From assembly GCF_024713975.1 (NCBI RefSeq), contig NC_091099.1:18457501-18521500 (forward strand): a DNA stretch of 64,000 nt, in the 5' to 3' direction. The position numbers and the translations under genes are program-made. The DNA comes from Paralichthys olivaceus (Eukaryota; Chordata; Actinopteri; Pleuronectiformes; Paralichthyidae). The notes below the pieces were generated by a model. It did not search any database, was not told where the DNA came from, and saw nothing but the letters and a program-made list of their open reading frames with translations. This document shows positions 48,720 through 62,219 of this stretch, one piece after another. Numbering within the stretch: position 1 is the first letter of the stretch; each line of letters starts with the position of its first letter.

Positions 48720-48899
48720 GGGGGGGGGATTGAGGGGGGCACATGTTTCCTGGCTACGCCCCTGATATATCAGAGATGGTGAAAGGGAAGAGAGAAGACA
48801 GTGAAGAAGGAGGAGGAGGAGGAGGAGGTCTGCGTAAAACTCCGCCTCCACTCTCGGATCCTTGCGCTTTCCTTATTCACAGCCTCTCACGTTGAAGAT

Positions 48900-48909
<10 letters not shown>

Positions 48910-48938
<29 letters not shown>
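48910..48938. repeat. (GA)n microsatellite in nuak1 upstream/leader region
   Basis: A GA tract of about 29 bases just upstream of the predicted nuak1 leader exon, preceded by a (GGA)n tract at about 48,807-48,828. GA tracts of this kind near promoters can bind GAGA-type factors, but that is inference. Confidence 0.93.
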
Positions 48939-48943
<5 letters not shown>

Positions 48944-49030
48944 GAAGAAGGACACAACACAAAGAATTAAAAGGAGACGAGGAAAAAGCCAGAGGACGAA
49001 GAAGAACACGGGGGGAGCAGCGGAACCACC

Positions 49031-49147
49031 ATGGCAATGTCCAGAGCGTCTCAGCCTGAGATGGTGTCCGAGTACAGCGCACCTCTGCCTGCGTCGACCC
49101 CCTTACGGAGCCTGCAGTCGCACAATAGACAGAGTCCGGATGAATGA
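49031..49147 (+). CDS. Upstream ORF 1 in nuak1 leader (38 aa)
   Basis: The start codon sits in a near-ideal Kozak context (ACCACCATGG) and opens a 38-codon frame (MAMSRASQPEMVSEYS...) ending TGA at 49145-49147. It has no recognised homology or domain. It lies in the predicted leader exon, about 640 genomic bases upstream of the nuak1 start. If transcribed it would probably limit initiation at nuak1. Confidence 0.35.
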   Translation: MAMSRASQPEMVSEYSAPLPASTPLRSLQSHNRQSPDE

Positions 49148-49176
49148 GGCTCCGCTGCACCTGGGCCGCGGACAAA

Positions 49177-49236
49177 ATGCGGGTCATCTTCATCCTAAAC
49201 GCCGGTTTCGTCGCAGCTTTCTCGGCCCCCGTAGAC
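49177..49236 (+). CDS. Upstream ORF 2 in nuak1 leader (signal-peptide-like)
   Basis: ATG at 49177 opens MRVIFILNAGFVAAFSAPVD, hydrophobic and signal-peptide-like, running exactly to the splice donor at 49236. With the acceptor at 49748 it would continue two codons (CAG GGG) and stop at TAG (49754-49756), 30 bases before the nuak1 ATG. It is best read as a second uORF. A first exon of an unrelated secreted protein is possible but no partner exon was seen. Confidence 0.3.
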
Positions 49237-49786
49237 GTGAGTCGGTGATGTCGGCAGCGTGTAGGATGACAGATGAGCCAGAATCAGACAGATCGTGCCA
49301 GTCAGTGAAAGAGTGACGAGATAAGACCCATTTATCCATTTTATTATTATTATCATCATTATTATTATTACCGGAGGAGGGACGTCATTTTTAAAGGAGC
49401 CTGCTGCGCAGACCTGAATGCTTGTGTTATCACAATATTGGCACTAGAGTTCATGTGTATCAGGCTCCATGATTATGTATCAGGTTATTATAGACCGATA
49501 ATAGACTCCTCGTGCTTAATCCATTAGTAGATTGATTATATATCGATAATAACATGACTAGGTAGGAACCAGCTTTGATCAAAGCCAAATGATCAACCAA
49601 GACAATCTGGAAATGTTTCCACGTGTTTTAACATGACTAGCAAGCTACGCATTATTCCTTGTAATTTATTTATTTATTATAACTATTATTAGGCCTATAA
49701 GTATTATATCATCAAGTAGGTAGTTTGAAATATATATTTTTTAACAGCAGGGGTAGGTTGTTAAAACGCTTCCCCATATAGTTGAT

Positions 49787-52700
49787 ATGGAAACCGCATA
49801 TTTATCGCCCCACCGGGGGGCAACCCGGCCCGAGTTCCCGGGAGCCGGGCAAACTTCAGCGGGCAAACCGGCGGTGGGCAGTGGTGGTGGTGACCTCTCC
49901 CGTACTCCACCTCCAGCTGCTCCGCCGCCCGGCGAGGACGTCCCGGGGAGCGGCGACGGGCGACGCAACTCGGGTGTGAAGAAGCACCACCACAAGCACA
50001 ACCTGAAGCACCGCTACGAGCTGCTGGAGACGCTGGGGAGAGGCACCTACGGGAAGGTCAAGAAGGCCATCGAGCGGCACTCCGGCAGAGAGGTGAGCCA
50101 CTCGAGGAGAAACATCTGTCATGATTCCTCTAACATGCCCTGACATAAGATCCTCAGGAGCTGCACATGTGGAAGTAGACAACTGGACTTGCTTTCATTT
50201 CACCTCTCATCCAAGAGGCTTCTTCAGTTCTGTTCAGTTTCTTCTTTAGCCATTTCTTAGATAAAGAAGAAGCATTTGGAAAATAACTGAAGAAGCCTCT
50301 TGGATGAGAGGTGAAATGTCTTCAAGAAACAAGTCCAGATGCTCTCGTGCACTTGTTCAACTCCTGCAGAGCCAGTACTTCTTGTGTGCATGCATGTTTT
50401 TGTAAAGCTCCCCAGTCCCCACTGCAAACATCAGTGGTCCTAAAATAAGCGCTTTGTTGCTCTCAGAGGCGTGTGCGCCTCCTGCCCCCACTGGGAGTTC
50501 CCCTCATGGTCAAAAATGCTCCCATGGGGCCAGGGAGCAGTGGCTGCACATGCCTGCTCCAAAGCAGGGCCACACGACCGGATGCTAGAGTGCAAATCCG
50601 GCTACTGACTAATGCGACTCCAGTGGCCCCAGTGAGCATCATGAAAAAGTTACTACAGCTTCCCACTCACATTGTCCTTGCGGTTTTTCGAAACATTTTA
50701 GACCCAGTTTTTGCCCTTTTGGTTTTGTTTTGATTCCACTGTGAGTGTGTGTGTGTGTTTGCTCTGTGCAGCCCACCACTGCCTGTTTCTTTCATGAAAT
50801 AGTTATTAGTTCACTCAACCATAATAAAGCCACCATCTGCAGATGTCTCCAAAATATTTGCATGTGTGCCAAACTTTGACCCCCCATGCCCAACCTGGCA
50901 GGACACGAGGAACTTTCCATGTGCTGAGAATGTCAGGGGTGGAACTTAGTATAGGTCAACAATGTCCCCCAGTGGTTTCATAGCTCCTTGTACGCATATG
51001 TACTTGATGGGGAGGGGGGGTATAAATCCTCTGGTAGTGCTCGCTGCCTCTCTCTTGGCACATTGTCCTTTTCTTCTGTATGTTTTCCTGTTCATTATTT
51101 CCATGGCAGCAACACAAATGTGAAGTATTTCACTTTCGGTTGCATGGTAACATTGCACAATGTTTAAGTGCTGGACAGGTCAAAGCGTCCTGTTTGGACA
51201 TGAGAGATATAAAGATACTGTTTCCCTGAGTTAACTCTAGCTGACTCAAAGTGATGGTTGTAGATGAGTTCTTTTTTTTAAAGGAGTAACAATCTTTGAC
51301 ATAAACTCTAGATTTGTTTACAATTTAATGTTTCTAACATAATGCAAGAAAGCACACCTTGTTTGCCTTGTTTGATGCCAAATACACAAAATACACACAC
51401 ACACACAAATACTTCATTGTAGGTCAGCACTCAGGAGCCCAACTTCTTACATTCTCCCATTATCTGCATCACTGCTCCAAGCATAACAATCAGACTTAAA
51501 GTAAGAGCTCAGTAAAGTATGGGGCTTCCTTGGATGACTGTGTTTCACGTGGGAGTTTGTATATCTAAGTCAGGGAAGCCCTAAAAGAAGCAGCACCTCT
51601 GCACGTCGAGCGTGACTGTTGGCCACCCCACGGGCCACGTGTGTCTGGCACTGCATTGCTAGAGTTTACTTGACCTCTGACCCAGTGGAAGTCCCTCGCG
51701 TCCATATGGCAGATAGAGCAGCGTGGCAAGGCTGTTATGCAATCATCTTGACTCCCTGTGCCGTATCCTGGCTCGCACCACAAACCAAATGAGAGGAGCA
51801 GAGATAACTCGGCGAAGACGCAGACTGAGGAAGTACTGTGCGTGACTGTGTACACACAAGTGTGGAGTACACTGAAGGCACTGGAGGAAGATTGATTAGA
51901 TGTGGGCACATTCAGCGTGTCAGTGAAAGTGGAACTGAGTGACTGTCTGCTTTAATCTGTAAAGCCATATGTAGGGCCACTTGGCAGCCTCATGGAAACC
52001 CAGCATTAAGTGAAGTGCAATTGATCATAGAGATCATAGAAGGGATATGTGAAACATGCGCAGGCTCATGTGTTTGTGCGTGCCTCTAGACAATGTGTTC
52101 CATGTTTGTATACGCGTGAGAGAGATAGAAAGAGACGTGTGCGTCGTGGTGTATTATTTGCCATCTAGATTACGATAATGAAAAGGTTGTGGTGGCAACC
52201 AGGCCTAAAATGGGCAGTGACACATGAAAGGCCATCCACAGCAGGAAATGAGATTGGAGGGGAAGGTTAATATCCTGTATGGGGGGGACCCATCACAGAG
52301 AGAAGGGGTGGGCAGCACAGAGACACAGGGAAACCCACCACCATAACAAGAGAGGGATGGCCTCAGTTAAAGCGGTCAGGGAGTCATATTAATATGAGCT
52401 TAAAGCACCAGATTACATCATTCTCCAACAATGGATTCACAGGAGAGGTACGGGAGAGGTGAAAACACAGACATTCCTCAGCTATATGTGGTGCTGTTGA
52501 TGAGGTATTATGATTCCTGGCTGTGTTTGAGAATATATAGTTTCCTGGAAGAGTTTTTACTCTTTCCTTTTACCCCCAAACTCTGACTCAGGCACGCGGT
52601 CTAGATAAAAAATGATCACGATCTTTAGAAAATGCAGGGATGAGCGAGCCTGTGATGAATACTTCATCTATTTTAATGGCCTGAGAAAGCTGAGGAAGAC

Positions 52701-55700
52701 GTCAGGCTCCGCTGAAGCGAACATGGACTTTCACTTCAAACTAGGTCGGTTGTGAACAGGGGCGTGGGGGGTGGGGGGGCAGACGAGATGGGCCCCATAC
52801 CTGGCAGTGGCTAGTGTGGGCAGTAGTGCGGCGCCTGTTTACTGTGAGTGACAGTAATAGGGATCCACTTAAGGACAAGCGTAGCTGTGTCAGCCGGCCC
52901 GGCCAGCTGGCAAGTGGCTGATCTGCAGTCCTGTTTAATGATCCACATTGGGGTCAGGGCAGGCGAACATGAGGAGATTCACAAGAGATACCTGGCTTTG
53001 TCTCAAGCTCTCTGTGGGGGAGCTGGCTCTAACAATGAGTGTGGAATTAGGACCGTGGATGTTAAAGATTGATTACTACCCTTTTAGGAGACAACATCAT
53101 TTTGGTTTTAGGCAGCATTCATACAGAAACATTTCACTTGCCTCTGCTCTGTCACATCTTAACTGTTCCCTAAATTTAACGAATTCTTGACTAACATTCT
53201 GCTTCTCTGATGAGCACCAAAGTCAAAAATGTTGCTCACGTTTTGGAAATAAAGTGCTGATGATTCTAATGAGGTTAAGAAAACATCAGTGTTAAGGCAC
53301 AAACAACTTATAGCTATTATGAACACAGCATGCTGACCCCCATCCCAGACTCCAGCTTGTTTGTTATGGTATCATTTCTTTGAATTCTGTTTAATCAAGG
53401 CATGCTCTGGAAGGGAACTATTCCGGTTTGGGGTTATTTTTATTGTTGTACACGGTAATTAGCTTGGCACTCTGCTACTGCCTGTGGTTTCTTCTGCATG
53501 GAATGAAGCTGGGCTCCTCAGAAAACACAGCTTAGCTAGGAGAGGACAAAAGTTTAAACTAACAGAATTTAGAGCGGACCGACTCTATACAGGCCGGATC
53601 AAAGCGAAACCCAGGACTCAATCCAAAATGTTTAGGCTACAATTATAGTGACATGTGCTGCACTGTGCTCTTGATCCATTTATTTGGAGAAGGCCGCTAA
53701 CCTCTCATTTAAGAAGTGCACAGGCTGGAAGTTTGAATGCATGCAGTTGCGGTTGACTTGTACTCCGGTGGCATTGCCATGACAGTGAAAAGCTGTCAAA
53801 TCAAGTGCAGTTGAATCAGTTGCAGCTAACCCCTGTTGGCAAGGCAAGGAGACTGAATGGCTTCCCCAAGCCCTGCTCACTCTCCTCTGATTTCTCCGTA
53901 AAACTCCCAGCAGGCCAGATTCTCAAAAGTAGGCCATTGGCCGTTCCTAATCAGAATAAGTAAGAATAAGAGAGCAGCTACTGGTTTAGTGCCCTCTCAA
54001 GGCCTTTTGAACAGCTGAGGAAGCACAGCTGTGCAGGTTGATACTGACATCAGATTTATGGAGGAGCTCTGACATCGAGGCCTCCCTGCCCTCTTACAGA
54101 AATCATGAACGTTTAACACCTTTCTCACCTCAATTTCATGATGGGCATGGTCCTCACTAGCGCTATGGGTGGCAATGTTACTTAAGGTCCACTACTAGGA
54201 TGCAGACTGAAATAACATTTGACTGGACATTAATATGGTCCAGGAGGTGAGGTGTACTGCCACAGGCACCATCAGAGGCTTTTGTGGTTTTGAATAAAAC
54301 ACCTTCACAACTATTGAAGGATTGCCATGATATCAAGACATCGAATGTAGACATTCATTGCTCGTACTCTGTGGATTGCAATCATTTTGGTTTTGGTTAC
54401 TTTTCCTGTAGCCTGATCATCGTGCCAAAAACACTTGGCTTAATGGTTAAATATCACCAGTCTCAGTTGTACGTTGTTTTTGATTCTAATTACAAACATT
54501 ACTGAAAATGGTGAACATTATACGTGCTAAACATGCTGACATTAGCAATAAGCACAAAGCATGTGTGTGTCTGAGTAGTAGCAGAATATTTGTGTACTAC
54601 AGCTGCACTCGGGTAGACGGCTGCTATGGAAACCACTGTGTTTTACCATGCGAGTCTGTCTTCTGATCTCTCTGTTAGAGAAGAGTTGGGGGCTCAGATC
54701 ATAGGTCCAGCCCAAACACTGACTAATACTTGGTTAAATGTAGGCTCTCGCCCTGAAAGAGTACAAAGCAAGCCTCCATTATGGCTCCACGTGTCACAGG
54801 TTGTTTTTCTCCCCTTCATTTTGTTTCATCCAGTGAGGAGACTGAGTAAATTACACAGTGTGAGAAGATGATACCTCTCTTTGCTTGACTCATCTGGCTG
54901 TCATGTCAGCGAGGCTTGGTGATGAGGTCAAAGGTCGCTATACTAGCCCCATAGGACCCCTGAGAGGGGGAGGTAAATGAGGCAGATGAAGTACACAGAG
55001 TTTATTAGAGAAAGAGATGAAGCAATAAGCTACTCACTGAGTCGGCCCACATGTTTATACAGATATAATGAATGTGTTGTCTTGTAGTATTTTTTCTCTG
55101 TTTTTATTTTAATTAAATTTCCCAAATTTAATCAACTTATCTAAGGGAAAGGGGAAGCTGTTTCACATGATGCGTGTAAGCTGTGTTTTACTGAAGATTT
55201 GTGCTGATCAAAGTCTCTTTTTGTTCCAGGTGGCAATAAAGTCCATTCGGAAGGAGAAGATCAAGGATGAGCAGGACATGGTTCACATTCGCAGAGAGAT
55301 CGAGATCATGTCATCGCTCCGCCACCCACACATCATCTCTATATATGAAGGTGAGGCTCTGCTGCATGACACACACACGACAAATAATATACGTTTGTTT
55401 GACTGACAACGCGCATAAACAAAAACACACATCCAAAATCCAGCCCTCCCTCAGCTCATCCAGCACTCGGGGCTTAAGCTGCAGGATTGTCGTGTTATGA
55501 CATGCAGATGTCATAATAAGACCTGGACTGCAGTTCTGGGATGTTATTCATCTTGTGTCTGGCCGCCTGGGCCAGTAAAAGTCTGGATCACTTTCAATGC
55601 ATGTGTGCTCGTGTGTGATGAAAGTTTGTGTGCATAAGAGAGGTGGTATTCTAAGGGATTGCCTCTCCCACATCTGAGAGGTCGCATCCCTTGTCTCCTC

Positions 55701-58700
55701 TGGTCTTGATCTCAGGGCCAGACATCTGCGGATACTTAGGGACAACTGCAGCTGGGAACCAGACTCTATTTGTCCGGTGTGTGTGCGTGTGTGTGCGTAT
55801 GTGTGCGCGTGCGTGCGCGTGTCTTGGTAAGTTTTTGCATTTAAACTCTAGATTGACCCCAGTCACCCAGACCTGCACCCTGCCTGACTTTGGTACAGTG
55901 CTTTTCAGAGGGAGGAAAAGGCTTTAAACTCTCCCTGGAGCAACATCAATGCATCTCTACCCCAGGAAGCAACTCTTTAAATGTCAAAGCCCTTGAGTCG
56001 GGCTAAAACAGCACACTGACTTACTCTTTCCGTTTTCGATATGAGCCCTTTCAAATGACCTTTACCTTACCAGAGGAAAACATACAGCGTAAAGGCTGAA
56101 CAATTCCCATCGAACTTTTTCAGCATATTGCTAGCTATTAATCATCTCTTATAACGTAGCCCGGGCCTATGTGCAGGCAATTAAAGTCACAAGGCGATGC
56201 AGTGTGAGTCGGTTTCATATGATTTGTGACTCGTGACTATTTTAATGCCCGTGTCAACAGAGCAACACTTTCAATGCCCTTTTCAGGCTAGCTGCCCCAG
56301 CACAATGTGTGCCACTGCCCAAACTGGCTTATCCACTGTCCTTTGTTCGGTTTCAGAGTCCCCAGGTCGTTATCAGCAATGTGTATATGTGACAAACATC
56401 GCTATTTGTCATGGGAACGTGCCAGTAGTCAGCTGGAGTGCTGAAGTGCAGCCGGGGTTTTTATGCATTTGTTAAGAGAATGATTAAAAGAACACCCAGT
56501 TTTATAAACTTGGAGGAGCCTGGTCCTGTGTGAGATGCCTCCCTTTTAAAACGTCGCACTCCACCAACACACTCAACCAGACTCATTGCTCGCAGTCTTT
56601 TGGTGTTTCTCCTCAAACCCAGCGTTTACTGTTGTGGCCTGGCCTCCGCCCAGCCTCACTTTAGAGATATATAGGAGGCCCCGAGATTTGTGTATCTGGC
56701 AACACCCTCTTCAACAGCCCCTGCTAACTGCCTTGTGTGAAGCAAAGCTGAACCAGATGTGTGTGTGAAGAGAGATTTTCTACCACTCCCTCACATTCTG
56801 CATCCATCAGCATGCTGTGCGGGGCATTTAAAAAGCGGATTTTGCTCTTCGCTCCTCAGGCATTAGCATGTACCCCCGGTGCCCCCTCTTAAAACAAATA
56901 GTCAAACCCGAAGAATGCTGTAAATGTGCAAATTGATACAGCCAAATAAAACATTACTAGCATGTTCGTGTTTGCAGAAAAAGTTAAGTCAAATTACGCC
57001 CCATGAGTCAGAGACGCTTTAATAGTTAAAAGTCTTGCTAGAGTTAGATAAGAAGTTTGATATTACTTTGACAGTAAATATGACACGAGCGGCTGGTTAG
57101 CTGAACGAATCTGACACATAACCCTCTAGAAAAGCAGAACTTGTTGTATAATGTGTTAATAAGTGAGCTTTGATGGCGCTGGGAGACAGACTCTGTTACC
57201 TTGGGACACAGACTAAGCTAAGCTACATAGCAGCTGGCCAAAGCCTCATATATTTACCAAAGAGATATGAGACTGGTATCAATCTTTTCCTCAAATTCTT
57301 GGCAAGAGACAAGTACTTCCCCGTAACGTTGAACCAATTCTTTTTGGGGAGTGAAAGGGGGAAATGAGATGGACACATAAACTCAGAACAGACATAAAAC
57401 CGTTCACCCTGCTGTGAATAAAGAGCCACATTTTTTTATTGTACTCATTATACTGCATTCTCCAAAGGTGACATACACCTAGATAGTGAGTTAAAGCCTG
57501 GAGATCTTTTGTAATGGTAGTTAAGTCCTGAAAATACACCAGTTTGGGGAAAAACGGCTATTCCTACAGTATTAAAATACTTAAAACCAGAAAAGTATAC
57601 AGCTTTAAGTGTTTGCGTCTTTATTGTCTGCATCATTAGTTCACTACTACTCTTCTGGATTACACTGTGTAATAATACTCTGCTTTTTGCCTCTTAAGCA
57701 ATCTTGCAATAGCTGTCTATCATCAGCGAGGGCGATGGGACAATAGGTGCTAATTAGTCAAATGTGAGGGCCTGACCTCTGAACAAAGCCCAGTGAGTGA
57801 CAGCATGGCTGTGGCGGTGGCTGTTGTACCGAATGGGCCGTAACAAACCCAAGTTATGTAATCCAGGTAATTACTTCAACACCAGGGGTCAAGGGTAAAT
57901 GGGAGTGCAAGCTGAAAACAACCCCAACCATGGATCACCGCAAATGTCACCCCAGGTCACCGCCCTGTCCACCAATCGGAGGGCAGGATGGACTCTGCCC
58001 TCCCAGGTCGCTTGGCTCACGTCCCGTCTGTGACTTCCCAAAGCGGCCTGGCAGTCACAATCAGGGAGCATTACCATCACTCAACAACTGTGTGTTTTTG
58101 TAGAGGATTATATCTTTAAAAGGACCCTGGTAGAGGTAGCGGAGGGGGGTGAGGAAAGTAGTGTGACAAACTATGAAGGTGCTCACTCAAGGGTGAAGAA
58201 AGCAGAGGCCCTCACCCCGGCGACCCCGCTGTGTGGGAAAATCAAGCCGCACAATGCAGAGCAACATGGCGGACAGTGTTGTTGTCATCTCCTCAGTGTT
58301 CCCTTGGTCTTTTTTCTCTCTCTCTCCTTCCCTCTCCTCTGCCTAACCACTGTCATTCCCTTCATGCCAAGGCACTGGGAGAGAAAGGAAGTTGCCAAGT
58401 TGAAATTATACACTACAGGGCTAAATACTGACACAGAATGATGTGTTTGATGAGCTGCAGCTGGATAGTAATGCATCCCAGTAACACCACTGTAACAACA
58501 CTGATTTCCCCTCAGTCACTGGATGTGTAGTTTTAATTCAAATGATCCTGTTAGACAAAAAAAACACAACTTATTCACGTTGTTGTCTCTTTTAAAAGCC
58601 AAATGGAAGCTCTATCATAGGATTGTACAATTATACTTTATAATTAGTCCGTACTTTAACTTTATATATTCGTCCTCTCTTAGAATATGATCCCTTACAG

Positions 58701-61700
58701 TTGTTATTGTAACAACCACTGTTTATCTCCACATCCCATCCCAACCCATCCACAGTCCCAACATCCAAAATTGATAACAATAAATATATACAATCAATAG
58801 TCTATTTATGGTTACATCTCATTAAGAAATGTAGGTAACAAGAGAAAATTCAATAAATTACAGGAATAATAACAGTAATATACCAAATGGAAACAAGAAA
58901 ACAAAAGGACAGGGGAAAGGAAGAAAGCGGTAAAGGAAAGATAAATAATTAGATTCATAATAACTCTGAGGAAATGTGAAAATAATGGAAAAACAAGAAA
59001 GGAAATGACTTAGTTTCCATTATCATTGACACACTGATAATTAATTTTAGTGATAATCACCCACTGTTGTAAAATTTCTGTGCTAGACTTTAGTGTGTGC
59101 GAGTGTGTTGTGAAAGGTGGTGAAATGACACTGGGAAGTTAACCCTGTCAGGGGCCATTGCATGATCCTACACGATGATAACTCTTTTCTGTCCTCATCC
59201 CAGTTCCTGCTTTCTCTCAGTTTTTTTTTTTACTGGTCTCTCCACTCACTCCAGTCTCAGAGGAGTGGGCTTGATTGAGTTAACAGCCCCTCCCAGCGAT
59301 GTTGTAAAGGAGCCAAACTCATGAGGTGGGGTTTGGGGTGATGTAACCTTGGGAGAAGTGTATAGATGTAATGTGCTCCTCTGAAATCTGGATTCCTGCT
59401 CCAAAACTTGAGCAGGGGTTTGTGTGTGTGTGTGAGTGAACTGTGAACCTCCTTTTTACATAACAACGCATGTTTGTTATTTTAACGTGATAGACCGAAC
59501 ATGGCACGACTTTAAAGATTGTCCTCCCACCTCTCCTGCTCTTAATGTAGATGTTTTTTCCCTGAAAGTACATATCAGTGAACTCCCAATTGTTTTCTTA
59601 TATTTTCTCAGTGTTTGAGAACAAGGACAAGATCGTGATCGTGATGGAGTACGCCAGCAAGGGCGAGCTGTACGACTACATCAGCGAGCGCAGGCGCCTG
59701 AGCGAGCGAGAGACGCGACACTTCTTCAGACAGATAGTCTCCGCCGTGCACCACTGCCACAAGGTGAGAAAACCCATACTGTACTTTACATACAGAAAAA
59801 CACACGCACATTCATTTCCTGCTCACCTTAAATATCTGTTTTCCTCTCTCACACAAGCACACATACACACAGTCTATATTTTCCAGGCTTTTTGTTACAT
59901 TAACCATGCACCTCTGCACTCAGTCATATAGCCAGTTAATCTGCAGGCCCTACTCCATATGCTTTTCTTGGCGTGCTGGTTCGAAGGGAGTCATCTGTTT
60001 CTGAGTGGAGATGGAACACAGGCCAGTTTAATTCATGCTTATGCCCTCTGCACCAAACAAGCCTTAATTCTGCACCTCAGCTGTTGACAAGCTGATGGTC
60101 CCAAGATACCCCCCCGAAGCTTTTCCCCCTGGAGATGTTTTTCAGCCACGCCCCTCGTCAACCCTCGTTCCACACCTCACTAACTCCCATTGACTCCCAA
60201 GCTCCCATGCTCTCTGGTAGGATGGTCTCCTCCTGTCACACTCTTTCCCAGCTGGAGATAGAGATGATGTCATGCTCCTCAGATAGGAGAGTACCAGACT
60301 GCCGTGCGCAATGAATCATCACTACCATGCACAACCTCCCACCGGGTGGGGTGATGTGAGTCACTGACACCAAAAGCAAGCAGCTATTTCTTCTTTTGTA
60401 TCCACCAATCAGGGTCAGGCGCGCATGAGATTCCCTGCCAGGGCGCAACCAATAGGAGATGCCACGCAGAGCACAACCAGGGGGCAGAAGTGAAGTCAGT
60501 CCACATCTGAGCTGTGATCCGTCTGTCTGCATACCACAAGTTAATTCTTTGGGGTTTTTTTAACAGCTTAGTTGTTTTTTAATCCATAAATGCTGTGAGA
60601 ACATAATTCATACATGGTGGTAATTACAGGCTCAACTTTATGTGACACATGTGAGTGGATCTGAAAAAAAAAATCGCAGCAGATGTCAGCATAAAGACCC
60701 CAGAGGGGACAGGAGCAATTAAAGAGTACTACACCAACAGGCTGCCTTGATTTCCCCCGAGAGCCACAAGCTGTCAGAGTAAATCATCTGTTTTTACAAA
60801 GGATCCACTGCATAACACTTGGATCCATCTCTCGTGAATGAAGACGTTGGTACATCCATCAATCATTGTGTTGTATTTCTCTTTGTGTTTCAGAATGGAG
60901 TGGTGCACAGGGATCTAAAACTGGAAAATGTGCTACTGGATGAAAACTGTAATATTAAGGTTTGTCCTTGATCTGTGATGCATAGGACAAACCTCAAATG
61001 CTCTTGCCATGACATTAGCAATCATGAGGCTGGTGTAAAAACAAAAAATCACACGTACCCGTTTCCACAGATTGCTGACTTTGGGCTGTCGAACCTCTAC
61101 CACAAGGACAAGCTGCTGCAAACCTTCTGCGGCAGCCCGCTCTACGCTTCGCCAGAGATCGTCAATGGGAGACCGTACCATGGGCCAGAGGTGAGGCCCA
61201 CTGAACCGAACCGACTAAATCCCTAGAATTTAATTTCAAGGACCTGATTTCCTTTTGTGTAGCCATCATTATCATACTTCCTGGTTCTCACCTTATGTAG
61301 CTTTTATCATCGTTGTCTCATTTGTGATTGTCGTCATCATCACACAGGCCGTACACAAAGTGGTGGGTAAGCTTTAGTTTCTGGTTCTTTGATGGGATTA
61401 GTGTTCGTTTCCAGTCAGAGGAAGGTCTCTCCGGCAACCCCACAGTGGGTCGGCTCAGAAACCCTGTGCATCCCTCCCCAGTCCTCCCCTTCCTATGTCT
61501 GGCGTCTTTGAAGTGAGGAACTGGAGGATACTTTTTGCTCATTTTCCTCCTCTGCTTAATGGGATAGAAATGAGCGCCACGGTCAAAATCAAATAGTTTT
61601 GGTGAAAGAAAGAGTGAAAACATCTCCTCAAAGCCACTTATCTGGAAATTCCAGGAAAGTCGCTCTGAAGGGCGTCGCCTCTGAAATCGCATCAGTTCCA

Positions 61701-62159
61701 TAAGACAAAGCAGCGGAGGGAGGAAAAAAAAGTTGCATTTTTAGATTTAGATTTCAAGTCCAACCGTTCAATTTTGCGTAATTCACTATAATTTACTCGA
61801 GAGTGCTAAAAACGACAGCAGTCCGATTGCGATCAAAATTACAGAACCTCAGTTTGGGGTGAGGCCACAAATTACAGCAAACACAGGCAGCAAAAATAGA
61901 ACACAACAATAGTGCGTGCCCTGTCTCGCCCTCAGGAATGGACCAATTCAATTCAGGAGAGTGAACCATTTTTTGATGTGGGTTCCAGAGCCCTTCAGAG
62001 GAAGTACACCAGTTCCTTAACTGGTCCTATCTGATTTCCACTTCCTAGACTATGTCTTATAGCCTCAGAGCTGCCATCAGCCACACATTCCTCAGGACAT
62101 CTCATACTCCCCTAACCGCAGTCAACACACAGAAACACAGTACATCTACCTCTCTGTGA

Positions 62160-62219
<60 letters not shown>

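Larger units (their letters stand above)
48940..49236 (+). other. nuak1: Probable nuak1 5' non-coding leader exon
   Basis: This CpG-rich block ends in a strong splice donor (GTAGAC|GTGAGT at 49236/49237). About 510 bases downstream a NAGNAG acceptor (TTTTTTAACAGCAG, ending 49747 or 49750) lies just before the nuak1 start codon. Splicing these gives a leader in which every upstream ORF I traced closes before, or out of frame with, the nuak1 ATG. The 5' end is unknown; 48,940 is only the edge of the GA tract. Confidence 0.5.

Noticed and set aside
48801-49316. A 171-codon open frame beginning MKKEEEEEEV
   Set aside because: It reads through (GGA)n and (GA)n repeats into the leader exon in a frame with basic low-complexity sequence, and it crosses the splice donor at 49236. 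It is not a plausible protein.
59960-59985. GGTTCGAAG resembling a tRNA B box (SINE or tRNA)
   Set aside because: No A box at a suitable distance and no cloverleaf could be built around it.
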